From NCBI GenBank assembly GCA_905480215.1, contig CAJQPL010000005.1, positions 1 to 61,042 of the forward strand: DNA of 61,042 bases, in the 5' to 3' direction. The position numbers and the translations under genes were made by a program. The stretch is from an uncultured Woeseiaceae bacterium (lineage in GTDB: Bacteria; Pseudomonadota; Gammaproteobacteria; Steroidobacterales; Woeseiaceae). Below are positions 7,641 to 16,624 of this stretch, piece by piece (position 1 is the first letter of the stretch; every line of letters begins with the position of its first letter). The notes beneath the pieces are model-generated. The model did not search any database and was not told where the DNA came from. It saw only the letters and a program-made list of their open reading frames with translations.

Positions 7641-10511
7641 CTAAGCGTTAAGTTGTCCATGGCACTGCTTAAACTTCTTGCCGGACCCGCAGGGGCAGGG
7701 CTCGTTGCGGCCCACTTTGCGCCCGTCACGAATAAAAGGGGCCGCGGCTTGCGGCGGCGCTGCCGGCGCACCATCTTGTGGCGCTTGGCCAAGTGCTGAC
7801 GCTTCAGCATGCTGAAACTTCATTGCGTCGGATGCTTGCTTGCGTTCCGCCAGCTCGTTGAGGTCCTCCTCACCCTGGATGCGGATACGCGACAAAATGC
7901 TGATTGTGTCGTGCTTTACCTGCTCCAACATCACGCCAAACATTTCGAACGCTTCACGTTTGTATTCTTGCTTCGGATTTTTCTGTGCGTAGGAGCGCAA
8001 CCCGATGCCTTGCCGCAAGTGATCCATGGCCGCCAAATGTTCCTTCCAGTGGTTGTCGAGTTGTCGCAACATGACCTGCTTCTCAACCCCGCGCATCAAT
8101 TCAGGGCCAATGTTGCCGGCCTTCTTGTCGTAGGCTTTCTGCGCTTCGTCAATACAGCGCTCGGCAAGCCCCTCAGCACTCAGAGTTTTCTCGACGCTAA
8201 CCCAGTTGGCAACATCGACGTTCACACCGTATTCAGCATCAAGCGCTTTGCTGAGCCCATCGGCATCCCATAATTCGTCCAAACTGCCCGGTGGGATGTA
8301 TTGTTCAACGGTAATACCAACGACTTCTTCGCGAATCGCGGCGATGGATTCCTCGATATCTTCGGCATCCATAAGCTCAGCGCGCTGATGATAGACAACT
8401 TTACGTTGATCATTGGCGACGTCATCATACTCAAGCAGATTTTTTCGAATATCGAAGTTATGCGCCTCAACCTTGCGTTGTGCGCGCTCTATCTGTCGCG
8501 ACAGCAAGCGACTTTCGATCGCTTCACCCTCGCGCATACCTGCGCGCGACAGAAGTTTCTTGGTGCGTTCCGGGTCGCCGAAGATACGCATCAGCGTATC
8601 CTCCATTGACAGATAAAAGCGGCTCGAACCCGGATCACCCTGACGGCCTGAGCGGCCGCGTAGCTGATTATCAATACGACGGGATTCATGACGCTCGGTA
8701 CCAACAATATGCAAGCCACCGGCTTCAAGAACCTGTTCGTGGCGCAGCTTCCACTCGGCTTCGATCACGCTTGCATCAACACCCTTACCCGCATCTTCCA
8801 GCGCACCATCAAGGCTTCCGCCCAATACAATATCAGTACCACGGCCAGCCATATTGGTGGCGATCGTAATCGCACCTGGTCGCCCGGCATTTTGTACGAT
8901 ATGCGCTTCGCGCTCATGCTGCTTGGCATTTAGCACTTGGTGCTTAATGCTTTTTTTCTTCAGCATCGACGACAACAATTCCGACGCCTCAATCGACGTC
9001 GTTCCCACAAGAACCGGCTGGCCGCGCTCGGCGCAGTCCTCAACATCTTCGATGATCGCTTCGAATTTGTCGTTCTCCGTAAGGTAAACAAGATCCGCCT
9101 GATCCTCCCGAATCATGTCTTTATGAGTCGGAATAACGACCACTTCGAGCCCGTAAATTGACTGGAACTCAAATGCTTCAGTATCAGCCGTACCGGTCAT
9201 ACCGGACAGGTTGTTGTAGAGCCTGAAGTAATTTTGGAAGGTGATGGATGCGACCGTCTGATTCTCTTGCTTGATCGATACACCCTCTTTTGCTTCTACT
9301 GCCTGGTGCAGACCGTCACCCCAACGCCGTCCCGGCATGGTCCGACCAGTGAACTCGTCGACAATAACGATTTCACCATCGCTGACAATATAGTCCACGT
9401 CGCACTGGTACATTGCGTGCGCTCTAAGAGCCGCATTGAGGTGATGTAGCAGCTTGATATTGCCCGCGTCATACAAACTCTCGCCTTCGGCAAGAAGACC
9501 CGCCTGGGCCATTAGATCTTCGACGCGCGAATGCCCTTCTTCGGTGATATGTGCCTGCTTCGATTTTTCATCGATTGTGTAATGGCCGCGAACAGCAATT
9601 CGACAATTAGCTACTTTTTCCTGTAACTCCAGCAATACCAGATCCGCATCGCGTTGCGTTGCGAGATCCACCGCCTCCTCAAGAGACATTTCCGCAGGCG
9701 ACTCTCCGGCGATACTGACTCTGTTCGCCGAAATATCGAAGTTGGTCGGTGCTTCAGGTTCTTCCTGTACGTTGAGCTTCGGAATGAGTTTGTTGATTTG
9801 CGCATACAGGTCGGTGCTCGATTCAGCCGGGCCGGAAATAATTAACGGAGTACGCGCCTCGTCGATAAGAATCGAATCGACTTCATCGACGATGGCAAAA
9901 TTAAGTTTACGTTGGGCCTTGTCGGCAGTTGCAAACGCGAGATTGTCACGTAGATAGTCGAAACCAAGTTCGTTATTGGTCGCATAGGTAATATCGCATT
10001 GATAAGCTGCTCGCTTTTCCTCAGAGGTCTGACCACTTTTCGACACACCGACAGTCAGGCCCAGAAATTCGAATATCGGCCGCATCCAGTCCGCATCGCG
10101 TTGCGCCAGATATTCATTCACCGTAACGACATGGACGCCATCACCGCTGATCGCATTCAGGTAAGCCGGCAAGGTCGACATTAGGGTCTTACCTTCACCG
10201 GTCCTCATTTCCGCGATGTTGCCATTGTGGAGCACCATGCCGCCGATCAGCTGGACGTCAAATGGCCGCATTTGCATGGTTCGTACAGAAACCTCTCGCA
10301 CGACTGCGAACGCTTCCTGAAGCAGCTGATCCAGCGTCTCGCCATCAGCATAACGTTTCCTTAACTCGACAGTTTTCTGCTGCAGAGCGGAATCGTCGAG
10401 CGCTTGCATGCCCGCTTCCATTGCATTGATTTTGCGTACTGAATCGGAGTACTGACGCACGAGTCGCTGATTGCGACTGCCAAATATGCGTGTCAGAAAA
10501 TTGGCCACCAA
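7641..10511 (-). CDS. secA: Preprotein translocase ATPase SecA, with an unusual insert
   Basis: SecA drives Sec-dependent export through SecYEG. At 956 residues it is about 50 longer than typical. Visible parts are the Walker A MRTGEGKT (102-109), DEVD (209-212), [12 protein letters not shown] of motor domain 2, and a C-terminal zinc/SecB-binding SEC-C motif ([14 protein letters not shown]). The extra length is in the preprotein cross-linking domain: between LIPKLN (about 246) and [10 protein letters not shown] (309) there are 62 residues, where E. coli has about 13. This insert (about 250-308) resembles IF3-N, see findings. No secM precedes it; the upstream gene is an M23 peptidase. Confidence 0.97.
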   Translation of the reverse strand: MVANFLTRIFGSRNQRLVRQYSDSVRKINAMEAGMQALDDSALQQKTVELRKRYADGETLDQLLQEAFAVVREVSVRTMQMRPFDVQLIGGMVLHNGNIAEMRTGEGKTLMSTLPAYLNAISGDGVHVVTVNEYLAQRDADWMRPIFEFLGLTVGVSKSGQTSEEKRAAYQCDITYATNNELGFDYLRDNLAFATADKAQRKLNFAIVDEVDSILIDEARTPLIISGPAESSTDLYAQINKLIPKLNVQEEPEAPTNFDISANRVSIAGESPAEMSLEEAVDLATQRDADLVLLELQEKVANCRIAVRGHYTIDEKSKQAHITEEGHSRVEDLMAQAGLLAEGESLYDAGNIKLLHHLNAALRAHAMYQCDVDYIVSDGEIVIVDEFTGRTMPGRRWGDGLHQAVEAKEGVSIKQENQTVASITFQNYFRLYNNLSGMTGTADTEAFEFQSIYGLEVVVIPTHKDMIREDQADLVYLTENDKFEAIIEDVEDCAERGQPVLVGTTSIEASELLSSMLKKKSIKHQVLNAKQHEREAHIVQNAGRPGAITIATNMAGRGTDIVLGGSLDGALEDAGKGVDASVIEAEWKLRHEQVLEAGGLHIVGTERHESRRIDNQLRGRSGRQGDPGSSRFYLSMEDTLMRIFGDPERTKKLLSRAGMREGEAIESRLLSRQIERAQRKVEAHNFDIRKNLLEYDDVANDQRKVVYHQRAELMDAEDIEESIAAIREEVVGITVEQYIPPGSLDELWDADGLSKALDAEYGVNVDVANWVSVEKTLSAEGLAERCIDEAQKAYDKKAGNIGPELMRGVEKQVMLRQLDNHWKEHLAAMDHLRQGIGLRSYAQKNPKQEYKREAFEMFGVMLEQVKHDTISILSRIRIQGEEDLNELAERKQASDAMKFQHAEASALGQAPQDGAPAAPPQAAAPFIRDGRKVGRNEPCPCGSGKKFKQCHGQLNA
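9588..9765 (-). other. In-frame insert in SecA resembling an IF3 N-terminal domain
   Basis: SecA residues about 250-308. Read by eye against E. coli IF3, the order of conserved positions is kept: a short beta segment (RVSIAGE), then SLEEAVDLA, then DADLV, then NCRI, then a glycine. The matching IF3 pieces are VRLTG, SLREALEKA, GVDLV, VCRI and YGK. In the block from SLEEA to NCRI I count 11 identities in about 29 positions. The reading frame is intact on both sides and the SecA motifs resume at [10 protein letters not shown], so this is not a frameshift. Homology is suggested, not proven. Confidence 0.55.
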
Positions 10512-10595
10512 GTGCTCCTAGGGATCGGGTCCGGAAAGGCCGCTATTCTAAGGTGTCGTGGAGCTATTTAGAATCGAATGTGGCGACTTTTGGAC

Positions 10596-10621
10596 AAAAA
10601 AACCGTTAACAGGCCGTTCGG
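10596..10621 (-). terminator. Possible terminator between the M23 peptidase and secA
   Basis: On the minus strand a small hairpin (CCG, AAC, loop GGCCT, GTT, AA bulge, CGG) is followed by seven U. It lies about 55 bp after the peptidase stop and 85 bp before the secA start. The stem is short and bulged, so efficiency is doubtful. If real, secA needs its own promoter in 10512-10595. Confidence 0.4.
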
Positions 10622-10676
10622 CGACGCCGTATTGCCATCTAATTGCTATCTGATTGAAATACTGCCTGAAAGTCGC

Positions 10677-11609
10677 TTATTTCGATGCTTCGCGAATGAA
10701 CTTCACCGGGTTAACACGGCTGCCGTTTTGCAGCACCTCAAAGTGAAGATTCGGACCAGTAGCGCGTCCCGTTTCACCCATCAGGGCCACGATTTGCCCT
10801 TTTTTGACTTCGTCGCCAACACCCACAAGGTTCTTTGAGTTGTGCGCATAGCGCGTTACATAACCAGAGCCGTGATTAATCTCAACCATGATTCCGTAGC
10901 CGTAACGATCTGCTGACCAGGTAACAACACCATCGGCAACAGCCGCAATTTCGGCGCCGCTTTTACCCGCGAAATCAATGCCAGTGTGATTTGCTGCCTT
11001 GCCCGTGAACGGGTCGGTCCGCTTGCCGAAGTAGGATGAAATCCAGCCGGCGCCAACTGGTCGGCCCTGCGGGTAGACTCGATCCTTCAAATTTTGGTTC
11101 ATCAAAACGCTTTCAAGTACATCGAGCTGGGCTTCGCGGTTACTTAGCTGCGAGCCAAGCGCATCCATGGCTTCGAGCATTTCCGGTACAGCCAGGTTTG
11201 GCACCAATGGCATTGGTTCTTCCGGTCCACCGATTGCAGGATCGGAATCAAAATCGAATTCGCCGTCATCAATATCGGCCATGCCGGTCAAGCGGCGGCC
11301 CAGCGCATCGAGACGAATGACGCGAGCATTCATTTGCGCAATGCGAATAGCAAGCGCGTCCAGCGTATCTTCGTTTTCCTGTCGAATTGTCTTGATGCTT
11401 TCGCGTTGTAGTTCTAGTTGAGCGCTAAGTTCTTCGAGCTCGGTCACACTAAGGCCTGAACCATTGCGCTCGGCATGCCAGGATCCAGTCGCAAACCCAA
11501 TACCAATAATTAAAACAGCAATGGCAACAATACCCGAGACTGCGCCGAATCCCGTCAGGTTGACTTGCCGAGTCGAAGCCATACCTTTGCCAAAAATGAC
11601 TACATTCAT
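10677..11609 (-). CDS. Membrane-anchored M23 (LytM-like) metallopeptidase
   Basis: 310 residues: a short cytoplasmic N terminus, one membrane segment at about 22-42, a predicted coiled coil at about 54-110, an acidic linker, and a C-terminal M23 domain. The zinc and catalytic residues are present (H208 and D212 in NHTGIDF, H256 in RYAHN, H289 in LHFEV), so it should be an active murein endopeptidase in the periplasm rather than an EnvC/NlpD-type activator. The same gene type sits beside secA and lpxC in Pseudomonas. Its 5' leader of about 200 nt carries a cyclic-di-GMP-I riboswitch, so expression is likely second-messenger controlled. ATG 11609 is preceded by a weak Shine-Dalgarno sequence. 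Confidence 0.9.
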   Translation of the reverse strand: MNVVIFGKGMASTRQVNLTGFGAVSGIVAIAVLIIGIGFATGSWHAERNGSGLSVTELEELSAQLELQRESIKTIRQENEDTLDALAIRIAQMNARVIRLDALGRRLTGMADIDDGEFDFDSDPAIGGPEEPMPLVPNLAVPEMLEAMDALGSQLSNREAQLDVLESVLMNQNLKDRVYPQGRPVGAGWISSYFGKRTDPFTGKAANHTGIDFAGKSGAEIAAVADGVVTWSADRYGYGIMVEINHGSGYVTRYAHNSKNLVGVGDEVKKGQIVALMGETGRATGPNLHFEVLQNGSRVNPVKFIREASK

Positions 11610-11611
11610 GT

Positions 11612-11643
11612 TCTAGGTTCCCGAGCAACCAAATAAGGTTGCA
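11612..11643 (-). promoter_or_regulatory. Candidate expression platform of the riboswitch
   Basis: Just before the peptidase start, the minus strand reads GCAACC (11638-11643), a 7-nt spacer, GGTTGC (11625-11630), a short spacer and AACC (11616-11619). The central GGTT can pair either with the upstream GCAACC or with the downstream AACC that sits next to the start codon. This offers two exclusive folds, which is what a translational riboswitch platform needs. Which fold the ligand favours cannot be told from the sequence. Confidence 0.4.
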
Positions 11644-11724
11644 ACGTACGAGTACAAGTTGCGGATTCGCTCAGGCAATGCCCGCGTCCGCTTATTCGCT
11701 TTGTTATAAACTTGCTGTCCCTGC

Positions 11725-11818
11725 TCAATTCGGTAGCTCCGCTGTCGTAGGGCTTTTGCCCCTTAGACCGGTGGTTTTGCGACCCCGCCTTTCAACAGGT
11801 TTGCCCTTATCGTGGGCG
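11725..11818 (-). ncRNA. Cyclic-di-GMP-I (GEMM-I) riboswitch aptamer
   Basis: Minus-strand RNA matches the GEMM-I aptamer in order: AAGGGCAAACC, a GAAA-capped hairpin, GGGTCGCAAAACC, ACCGGTCTAA, a variable GC-rich hairpin with an AAAA loop, then ACAGCGGAGCTACCGA. This parallels V. cholerae Vc2 (GGGCAAACC, GAAA, GGGACGCAAAGCC, UCCGGCCUAA, UAGCGGGGUUACCGA). The GAAA tetraloop, its receptor region and the GGG before CAAACC are retained, which I take to favour c-di-GMP over the cGAMP-binding variant. It lies in the leader of the M23 peptidase gene, about 115 nt before the start codon. Confidence 0.87.
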
Positions 11819-11820
11819 AA

Positions 11821-11849
11821 ACTATGCATAATGTCGGAAATCATTACAA
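11821..11849 (-). promoter_or_regulatory. Candidate sigma70 promoter of the riboswitch-M23 transcript
   Basis: On the minus strand TTGTAA (11844-11849) and CATAGT (11821-11826) are separated by exactly 17 bp. Each box matches consensus at four of six positions. Transcription would begin near 11814-11816, at the 5' edge of the aptamer, which supports the assignment. Confidence 0.5.
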
Positions 11850-11920
11850 GGAGCGGCCTCGGTAAGGGTGACCGGGATCACCACACTTGAGGTCGAAAAT
11901 GTTAACTACGTCACACTTTT

Positions 11921-12220
11921 ATGCCGTCTAATAAACTTGAAAATCTATTAAATCCTAGCAAAGACGGGGACTTAGGCAGCCTCATCAGCCGGGCCCAGCA
12001 AATGGGTAAGTTGACGAACGTGCTCTGCAGCTCTCTGCCCGAGTCAGATCAGAGCGCCATCGTCGCCGCAAATGTCCGGGAGGATGGAGAGCTAATCATA
12101 ATTTGCGCATCGTCAGCCTGGGCATCGCGATTACGCTACGAGACTGACAAGCTCCTGCAAGCAGCCAAAGATGCTGGTTTCTCGGCGCATACATGCCGCG
12201 TTCGTGTCACGCAAAACTGA
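11921..12220 (+). CDS. dciA: DciA-like DUF721 protein (short form)
   Basis: DciA is the ancestral loader or operator of the replicative helicase DnaB in bacteria that lack DnaC. The 99-residue product matches the KH-like DUF721 core: an N-terminal helix (GSLISRAQQMGKL), a beta strand (ELIIICASSAWASRLRYET) and a final strand (TCRVRVTQN). It appears to lack the disordered C-terminal tail of longer DciA proteins. Identification is also based on position, between lpxC and the M23-secA pair, as in Pseudomonas. ATG 11921 is adopted; upstream is AT-rich with no clear Shine-Dalgarno sequence. It converges with lpxC with a gap of 6 bp. Confidence 0.8.
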   Translation: MPSNKLENLLNPSKDGDLGSLISRAQQMGKLTNVLCSSLPESDQSAIVAANVREDGELIIICASSAWASRLRYETDKLLQAAKDAGFSAHTCRVRVTQN

Positions 12221-12226
12221 CGGGGA

Positions 12227-13135
12227 TCAGGCGTATGAGGGCGTCGCGTAGGAGATCGGCGCTTTCTTTGGATCTTCGAAGATGACTTCTTCCCAAGCCG
12301 TCTCATCTTCGAGCATGGCGCGCAATAACTTGTTGTTGAGATCGTGTCCAGATTTATAGGCGCGCATTTCGCCGATCAAACTGTGACCCAACAAATAGGC
12401 ATCGCCGATCGCATCAAGAATCTTGTGGATCACAAACTCATTCGAGTATCGCAAACCGTCTTCATTAAGAATGCGGTAGTCATCAAGTACGATCGCATTG
12501 TCCATACTGCCGCCCAGCGTCAGATTACGTTCACGAAGTGCTTCGACGTCTCGTAGAAAACAAAATGTTCGCGCTCTGCTGACTTCTTTTAGGAATGACG
12601 TCGACGAAAAGTCGATGCTTGCATGCTGACTTAGCTTGTTAAAGACCGGGTGGTTGAAGTACACCTCGAAATTAACTTTGAAGCCGTTAAATGGACGTAG
12701 TTCGGCCCACTTGTCACCGTCTTCCACACGAATTTTTTTCTTGATGCGAATAAACTTCTTCGCCGCATTCTGTTCTTCGATACCAGCCGATTGCAGCAGA
12801 AAAACAAATGGGCCGGCGCTGCCGTCCATGATTGGCACTTCGGCTGCAGAAAGATCGACATTCAGATTATCGATGCCCAAACCAGCCAACGCTGACATCA
12901 AATGTTCAACGGTTGCGACTTTGACATTGTCCTTAACCAAGGTCGTACCGAGCATCGTCTCGCCAACCAGGCGCGGATCAGCCTTTATGTCGACAGGCTC
13001 TTCAAGATCAATGCGATGAAAGGTAATTCCGGAGTTGGCGGCGGCTGGGCGCAAGGTCATATAGACCTTCTCGCCGCTGTGCAGTCCGACGCCTGTCGCG
13101 CGAATGGTTGTTTTCAGTGTTCGTTGTCTCAACAT
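12227..13135 (-). CDS. lpxC: UDP-3-O-acyl-N-acetylglucosamine deacetylase LpxC
   Basis: LpxC is the zinc enzyme that commits UDP-acyl-GlcNAc to lipid A synthesis. I place the start at ATG 13135 ([21 protein letters not shown]), which matches the family N terminus and gives 302 residues; an in-frame ATG at 13192 would add a non-conserved tail. The zinc ligands H78 (VATVEH), H237 and D241 (HKILD) and catalytic H264 (SGHDLNNK) are in place. As in E. coli it follows ftsZ, here separated by about 240 bp containing a strong nested hairpin. The C terminus does not resemble the FtsH-recognised tail of E. coli LpxC, but I can judge this only by eye. Confidence 0.95.
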   Translation of the reverse strand: MLRQRTLKTTIRATGVGLHSGEKVYMTLRPAAANSGITFHRIDLEEPVDIKADPRLVGETMLGTTLVKDNVKVATVEHLMSALAGLGIDNLNVDLSAAEVPIMDGSAGPFVFLLQSAGIEEQNAAKKFIRIKKKIRVEDGDKWAELRPFNGFKVNFEVYFNHPVFNKLSQHASIDFSSTSFLKEVSRARTFCFLRDVEALRERNLTLGGSMDNAIVLDDYRILNEDGLRYSNEFVIHKILDAIGDAYLLGHSLIGEMRAYKSGHDLNNKLLRAMLEDETAWEEVIFEDPKKAPISYATPSYA

Positions 13136-13245
13136 TTCGAGCGAAAGATTAGCATAAAAGCACTTCTGTTCCAAAAAGCTACAGGATTTCAAGCTGTTAG
13201 CCTAATTCAGTGAAATTAAAATCAAGAGCCTGAAGTTGGCGTCAA

Positions 13246-13295
13246 GCAGGTAGCCTGCCCGGTCGAAACCGGGCAGGCTTGCGGAGGTTACCTGC
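13246..13295 (-). repeat. Nested inverted repeat between ftsZ and lpxC
   Basis: An 11-bp perfect stem (GCCTGCCCGGT at 13253-13263, CGAA loop, ACCGGGCAGGC at 13268-13278) is nested in an outer stem GCAGGTA (13246-13252) and TACCTGC (13289-13295). No U tract follows on either strand, so it is not a classical terminator. It may act as an mRNA processing or stability element in the ftsZ-lpxC transcript. Confidence 0.75.
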
Positions 13296-13378
13296 CCCAG
13301 GCAGTCAAACTACCTGGTGAACACCCTTAAGCTGCGCGCTCGCGTCCGTGCGCTGCGCGGCATAAGTTTATCCCTGAC

Positions 13379-14521
13379 CTAATCAGCCTGACGGCGCAAG
13401 AAGGCCGGAATATCCAGCAACTCTTCCTGCAAACCGCTGTTTTCCAACCCATCGCCCACTGCTCGTTGGCGCTGTACTGTCGGCTTGTCCAGCGACTGAT
13501 AGTTAGGCTCGGCACGCGCAGCATGCTGCCGTACGATTCGCATCGGCGATTCCGAATTCGCTGCTTGCTGGCCTAAACCAGTTGCAACGACGGTGACGCG
13601 AATACGATCCGTCATGTCGGGATCGATAACCGTGCCAACAACAACCGTTGCATTCTCGGACGCGTACTCTTTGACTGTGTTACCCACTTCCTGGAACTCG
13701 CCAATTGACAAGTCCATACCGGCGGTAACATTAACGAGAATGCCATTGGCGCCCTTGAGGTTAATGTCTTCGAGTAGCGGACTGGATGCCGCGGCCTCAG
13801 CTGCCTCTCTGGCGCGATCTTCACCTGACGCAGAACCAGAACCCATCATTGCCATACCCATCTCAGCCATCACGGTGCGAACATCGGCAAAGTCGACATT
13901 GATCAGACCTGGCCGGGTAATCAATTCCGCAATACCTTGAACCGCACCTTGCAGGACCTGGTTCGCAGAACGAAAAGCATCCAGCAAGGTAGTTTCACCA
14001 CCTAGTACTGTCAGCAGTTTTTCGTTTGGAATCGTGATCAGTGAGTCAACATATTTGCCCAATTCGGCAATTCCCTGCTCGGCGATCTGCATGCGTTTTC
14101 CACCCTCCATCAAGAAAGGTTTGGTAACGACTGCGACAGTCAGAATGCCAAGTTCCTTGGCAACCTGAGCAACGATCGGTGCAGCACCAGTACCGGTACC
14201 ACCGCCCATGCCAGCCGTAATAAACAACATGTCGGCACCCTCGATAACTTCGAGAATTCGATCGCGATCTTCCATCGCGGCCTGCCTGCCGACATCAGGA
14301 TTGGCGCCAGCGCCGAGCCCTTTTGTGATGTTGCAACCGATTTGCAACGAGGTTCGTACTTGTGATCCCTTGAGAGCTTGCGAGTCGGTATTCGCACAGA
14401 TGAAATCGACACCTTCGATGCCGGTTTCAACCATGTGCGAGACCGCGTTGCCTCCTCCGCCACCGACACCGATGACTTTGATGACAGCGCTCGAGCTATG
14501 CGCATCCATTAATTCAAACAT
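13379..14521 (-). CDS. ftsZ: Cell division GTPase FtsZ
   Basis: FtsZ is the tubulin homologue that forms the division ring. The 380 residues include the tubulin signature GGGTGTGAAP at about 106-115, the T7-loop region (NVDFADVRTVM), a short variable linker and the conserved C-terminal peptide LDIPAFLRRQAD that binds FtsA and ZipA. It starts at ATG 14521 behind a good GGAGGAAG. It lies 51 bp after ftsA and is the last division gene of the cluster. Confidence 0.98.
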   Translation of the reverse strand: MFELMDAHSSSAVIKVIGVGGGGGNAVSHMVETGIEGVDFICANTDSQALKGSQVRTSLQIGCNITKGLGAGANPDVGRQAAMEDRDRILEVIEGADMLFITAGMGGGTGTGAAPIVAQVAKELGILTVAVVTKPFLMEGGKRMQIAEQGIAELGKYVDSLITIPNEKLLTVLGGETTLLDAFRSANQVLQGAVQGIAELITRPGLINVDFADVRTVMAEMGMAMMGSGSASGEDRAREAAEAAASSPLLEDINLKGANGILVNVTAGMDLSIGEFQEVGNTVKEYASENATVVVGTVIDPDMTDRIRVTVVATGLGQQAANSESPMRIVRQHAARAEPNYQSLDKPTVQRQRAVGDGLENSGLQEELLDIPAFLRRQAD

Positions 14522-14572
14522 TGAGTCTTCCTCCGCTGATAAAACAATAAACTTCTACTAAAAATTAGCTGG

Positions 14573-15811
14573 TCAAAACTGACCCTGGAACCATGACTTC
14601 ATACGGTCCCAAACTTCCCCTAAATTACCGCCGATCGGCGTACTGCGACGATCACGGCGTGACAGATTTTCGAAGCCATACAGCAACAAACCAACGCCTG
14701 TGGCGTGAATCGGATTGCGTATGACATCCATAAGCCCATCAACGTACTGTGGCGATCCGAGTCGCACCGGCATGTGGAACACTTCTTCCGCCAGTTCGAC
14801 TGCACCTTCCATTTTTGCGCTGCCGCCGGTGATGACCACACCGGCCGCAATCAACTCTTCGAAGCCACTACGGCGCAACTCGTCACGCACCAGGCCGAAT
14901 AATTCCTCGTAGCGAGGCTCTACAATTTCGGCCAGTGTTTGCCGCGCCAGACGTCGCGGTGGTCGCTCGCCAACACTGGGTACTTCGATAGTCTCGTCCG
15001 GGTTCGCAAGCTGCGACAACGCACATGCGTATTTGATCTTGATCTCTTCGGCATATTGCGTCGGCGTACGCATGGATACGGCGATATCGTTGGTAACTTG
15101 ATCACCGGCGATCGGAATGACCGCTGTGTGTTGAATAGCTCCGCCGAGGAACACTGCTATATCAGTTGTACCGCCACCGATATCGACGATGCAGGAGCCG
15201 AGCTCTTTCTCATCGTCAGTGAGCACTGAATAACTTGACGCCAGCTGCTCCAAAACGATGTCGTCAACTTCAAGTCCACAGCGCTGTACACACTTGACGA
15301 TGTTCTGCGCCGCGCTTTCAGCGCCAGTAACCATATGAACTTTGGCTTCTAAACGTACCCCGGACATACCAACGGGCTCGCGAATACCCTCTTGATTGTC
15401 GATGACAAATTCCTGCGGCAGGATATGTAGAATTTTCTGATCCGCGGGAATCGCAACAGCGCGTGCCGCATCAATGACACGATCGACGTCGTTAGCACTC
15501 ACCTCGGAATCGCGAATGGCAACGATGCCGTGCGAATTCAGGCTACGCACATGGCTGCCGGCGATGCCCGTATAAACCGAGTGGATATCGCAACCGGCCA
15601 TCAACTCGGCTTCCTCAACAGCGCGTTGAATAGAATGCACCGTCGATTCGATATTGACGACGACACCCTTCTTCAGACCGCGAGACGGATGAGAACCAAT
15701 GCCGACAACCTCTATTTTGCCGTCTTCGTTAACTTCACCAACGATCGCAACGACTTTCGAGGTTCCAATGTCGAGTCCGACAATCAAATTTTTGTCCGGG
15801 CGCTTGGACAT
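14573..15811 (-). CDS. ftsA: Cell division protein FtsA
   Basis: FtsA is the actin-like protein that tethers FtsZ to the membrane and recruits later divisome proteins. The 412 residues start with the phosphate-1 motif VGLDIGTSKVVA and include GGGTTDIAVF and the C-terminal amphipathic helix (VWDRMKSWFQGQF) that serves as membrane anchor. Its start directly follows the ftsQ stop (15812) without a gap. Confidence 0.97.
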   Translation of the reverse strand: MSKRPDKNLIVGLDIGTSKVVAIVGEVNEDGKIEVVGIGSHPSRGLKKGVVVNIESTVHSIQRAVEEAELMAGCDIHSVYTGIAGSHVRSLNSHGIVAIRDSEVSANDVDRVIDAARAVAIPADQKILHILPQEFVIDNQEGIREPVGMSGVRLEAKVHMVTGAESAAQNIVKCVQRCGLEVDDIVLEQLASSYSVLTDDEKELGSCIVDIGGGTTDIAVFLGGAIQHTAVIPIAGDQVTNDIAVSMRTPTQYAEEIKIKYACALSQLANPDETIEVPSVGERPPRRLARQTLAEIVEPRYEELFGLVRDELRRSGFEELIAAGVVITGGSAKMEGAVELAEEVFHMPVRLGSPQYVDGLMDVIRNPIHATGVGLLLYGFENLSRRDRRSTPIGGNLGEVWDRMKSWFQGQF

Positions 15812-16624
15812 TCAGTTTATTCCTCTGGCAGCGAGCATTTTCTGCTCGTCGCGTTCCGAATCGCGAGCGGGCGTTTGCGATCCACCTTTCCAACCAATCG
15901 TGAAGCCGTTGCCGTAGCGCATATCGACATACTTAATATCGGTGGTACGACCCGAAACTATGTTTGCAACAACGTCCAGAAACAGACTGGTTCTTTCTGC
16001 TACGGCGCGGCGGCCGAGACGTACTTCAATGCCGTTGCCCAATGTCATTTGCCATGAGCCACGTGCGTCCAAATGCACTCGACGCACATCCAGGCCAACC
16101 GGAATCAGTTGCTCACGCACTTCCAGATAACGCCTCGCAACCTCCGCCGATTTGGAGTCCGGCCCGCTCAATCGCGGCAACTCGGCCGGCACGTGCCGAC
16201 TATCATTGACGAACAGTTCGCCGCGCGTATTCAACAGGCCACTATCGCCCCAAACGGCAGCCGGCACCTGCTCACTAACCGCGATGCTAATGCGACTCGG
16301 CCAACGCCTGGCGACGCGCGCCTGGTCTATCCACGGTAGCGAGACGATTTGCTCCTGCATCCGATCGATATCGGCGCCGATAAAACCCGCGGCGATCTGG
16401 TCGCTGATCACCGCTTCAATGTGCAGTGCAGTTACGCGATGGAACGGGCCGGTAATCTCGACAGAGGAAATTTCCCGGTCGAGCATCGTCAAGCTCACCT
16501 GATAGGTTGCAAGTATCACGGCCAGGGCGAATAGCGGCGCGATAAGGCGACCGAGACGCAAGCTGGGCAGCTGAAAGCGTGCTGCGGATTTCTGCTTGCG
16601 TCGCTTGGCTTGCTTACGTGCCAT
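15812..16624 (-). CDS. ftsQ: Cell division protein FtsQ
   Basis: FtsQ is the bitopic membrane protein that links early and late divisome parts through FtsB and FtsL. The 270 residues have a very basic cytoplasmic tail (ARKQAKRRKQK), one membrane segment at about 28-48, then a POTRA domain (ISSVEITGPFHRVTALHIE) and a beta domain. The 5' end overlaps ddl by 11 bp. Confidence 0.95.
   Translation of the reverse strand: MARKQAKRRKQKSAARFQLPSLRLGRLIAPLFALAVILATYQVSLTMLDREISSVEITGPFHRVTALHIEAVISDQIAAGFIGADIDRMQEQIVSLPWIDQARVARRWPSRISIAVSEQVPAAVWGDSGLLNTRGELFVNDSRHVPAELPRLSGPDSKSAEVARRYLEVREQLIPVGLDVRRVHLDARGSWQMTLGNGIEVRLGRRAVAERTSLFLDVVANIVSGRTTDIKYVDMRYGNGFTIGWKGGSQTPARDSERDEQKMLAARGIN

Noticed and set aside
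9588-9765. SecA insert as a frameshift or assembly error
   Set aside because: The frame is kept on both sides, SecA motifs resume at once, and the insert has ordinary protein-like composition.
13246-13295. ftsZ-lpxC hairpin as a Rho-independent terminator
   Set aside because: No T tract follows on either strand.
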